Of a DNA stretch of 5,650 nucleotides, positions 4,952 to 5,650 are shown one piece after another. The notes beneath the pieces are model-generated. The model did no database searches. It saw only the letters and a list, made by a program, of their open reading frames with translations, and was not told the origin of the DNA. How positions within the stretch are numbered: position 1 is the first letter of the stretch; each line of letters starts with the position of its first letter. The stretch is from Candidatus Bathyarchaeota archaeon (GTDB lineage: Archaea > Thermoproteota > Bathyarchaeia > Bathyarchaeales > Bathyarchaeaceae). The stretch is from the NCBI GenBank assembly GCA_020344715.1, contig CP070828.1:117623-123272 (forward strand), given 5' to 3'. Position numbers and translations under genes: made by a program.

Positions 4952-5650
4952 TTAAGAAAGGGAATATCGGGCTTTCTTTTTGAATTGTCTTTCGTAAATT
5001 TCTCTAACGTTTTGTATGCTGTCTGCTTCTTCAGGGGTCTTGTCTTTGCGTATCCGCGTTATGCGAGCGAAGCGGAGTGCCATTCCGCATTCGTATTTGG
5101 GGCTTTTCTGTATCTCATTGTAGGCTACTTCAACGACAATTCTCGGGACAACCACGACGCCATGGGGTTGTTTCCCGATTGTCAACTCTTTAAGGTGTTT
5201 GGTCATCTGGACAAGCTCTCTGTCAGTTAGCCCTTTGAAGGTTTTTCCAACGACTGAAAATTTCCCTGATTTGGCATCGCGAGCAGCAAGATAGTAGTCG
5301 GATAGCCAATTGTGTCTTCTTCCGTAGCCCCATTCCGCGCCTACGATAACAAGGTCAAGAGGTTCTAGCGTTTTCTTGATTTTGAGCCAACCTTTGCCCC
5401 GAATTCCAGGGGTATACCGACTGTCCAGCTTTTTCGCCATCACTCCTTCATGCCCTGCTTCTAAAGCTTCTTCCAGAAAACGGTTGGCTTCTTCAGTGTT
5501 CCTCGTTATTAGTTGCTTTGCCAAGGGTATTCTACCGCAGATTTTTGCCAGCCTTCTTCTCCGCTCACCGTATGAGTGTTCAGTCAGGTTTTCTCCGTTC
5601 AAATATAGGATATCAAACAGATTTAGCTCCAGAGGAATCTGTCTCTGAAT
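4952..5650 (-). CDS. lig: ATP-dependent DNA ligase, C-terminal 232 residues (5' end outside window)
   Basis: The frame is open to the right edge, so only the C-terminal part of the usual 550-600 residue enzyme is seen. Numbered from the window edge, the nucleotidyltransferase motifs are III (LFDILYL, 11-17), IV (EGVMAK, 68-73) and V (GKGWLKIKK, 85-93, with Lys90 and Lys92), followed by the OB-fold domain and motif VI (RFARITRIRKDK, 193-204). The adenylated lysine of motif I is outside. The enzyme seals nicks between 3'-OH and 5'-phosphate ends using ATP, and in archaea it joins Okazaki fragments and completes repair, normally with PCNA. A TTG at 5600-5602 could be mistaken for a start, but the upstream residues match motif III, so it is an internal leucine codon. 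The C-terminus (ERQFKKKARYSLS) is a short basic tail. All visible motifs are intact. Confidence 0.95.
   Translation of the reverse strand: MQRQIPLELNLFDILYLNGENLTEHSYGERRRRLAKICGRIPLAKQLITRNTEEANRFLEEALEAGHEGVMAKKLDSRYTPGIRGKGWLKIKKTLEPLDLVIVGAEWGYGRRHNWLSDYYLAARDAKSGKFSVVGKTFKGLTDRELVQMTKHLKELTIGKQPHGVVVVPRIVVEVAYNEIQKSPKYECGMALRFARITRIRKDKTPEEADSIQNVREIYERQFKKKARYSLS

Noticed and set aside
4922..5230. Plus-strand open frame of 102 codons at the ligase 3' end
   Set aside because: It overlaps the ligase OB-fold in antisense and shows no recognisable features or ribosome site.
4952..5602. Ligase fragment beginning at a TTG start codon at 5602 (216 residues)
   Set aside because: The frame stays open to the window edge and the upstream residues match ligase motif III, so TTG is an internal leucine.

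Overview
The window reads as archaeal chromosomal DNA. Supporting this are a C-terminal ATP-dependent DNA ligase of the archaeal replicative type at the right edge, the first codons of a UbiA-family prenyltransferase (probably ether-lipid synthesis) at the left edge, a fully soluble PAS-GAF histidine kinase with a stand-alone receiver protein, TATA-like boxes about 25 bases before inferred transcript starts, and purine-rich Shine-Dalgarno sites. I cannot fix the lineage. The style (many soluble PAS/GAF kinases, a small helical partner gene, moderate GC) recalls Bathyarchaeia-like or related archaea, but that is an impression.

Layout from left to right. Positions 1-68 (minus) hold the N-terminus of a UbiA-type prenyltransferase with its own TATA box near 109-114. 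Positions 69-449 are non-coding apart from that promoter and a T-rich candidate terminator. Positions 450-3528 (minus) are a compact three-gene operon transcribed right to left: a 126-residue helical protein of unknown function, then a 766-residue cytoplasmic sensor kinase (PAS-GAF-GAF variant-HisKA-HATPase), then a 157-residue single-domain response regulator. The genes overlap by 28 and 49 bases. Positions 3529-3934 are a divergent intergenic region with two perfect 13-bp palindromes sharing the core TGATTCA, some hairpins and TATA-like elements. Positions 3935-4729 (plus) encode a membrane-anchored or secreted plant-type glutaminyl cyclase (five-bladed propeller). Positions 4730-4951 lie between convergent genes and carry a hairpin with T-rich tracts on both strands. 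Positions 4952-5650 (minus) are the C-terminal 232 residues of the DNA ligase, running off the window.

How the parts work together: the kinase should sense an intracellular cue through PAS/GAF domains and phosphorylate the receiver on Asp55. The receiver has no DNA-binding output domain, so it probably acts by protein contact. The small first gene is translationally linked to the kinase and is the best candidate in this window for an uncharacterised part of a signalling system. The cyclase, ligase and prenyltransferase look like independent neighbours.
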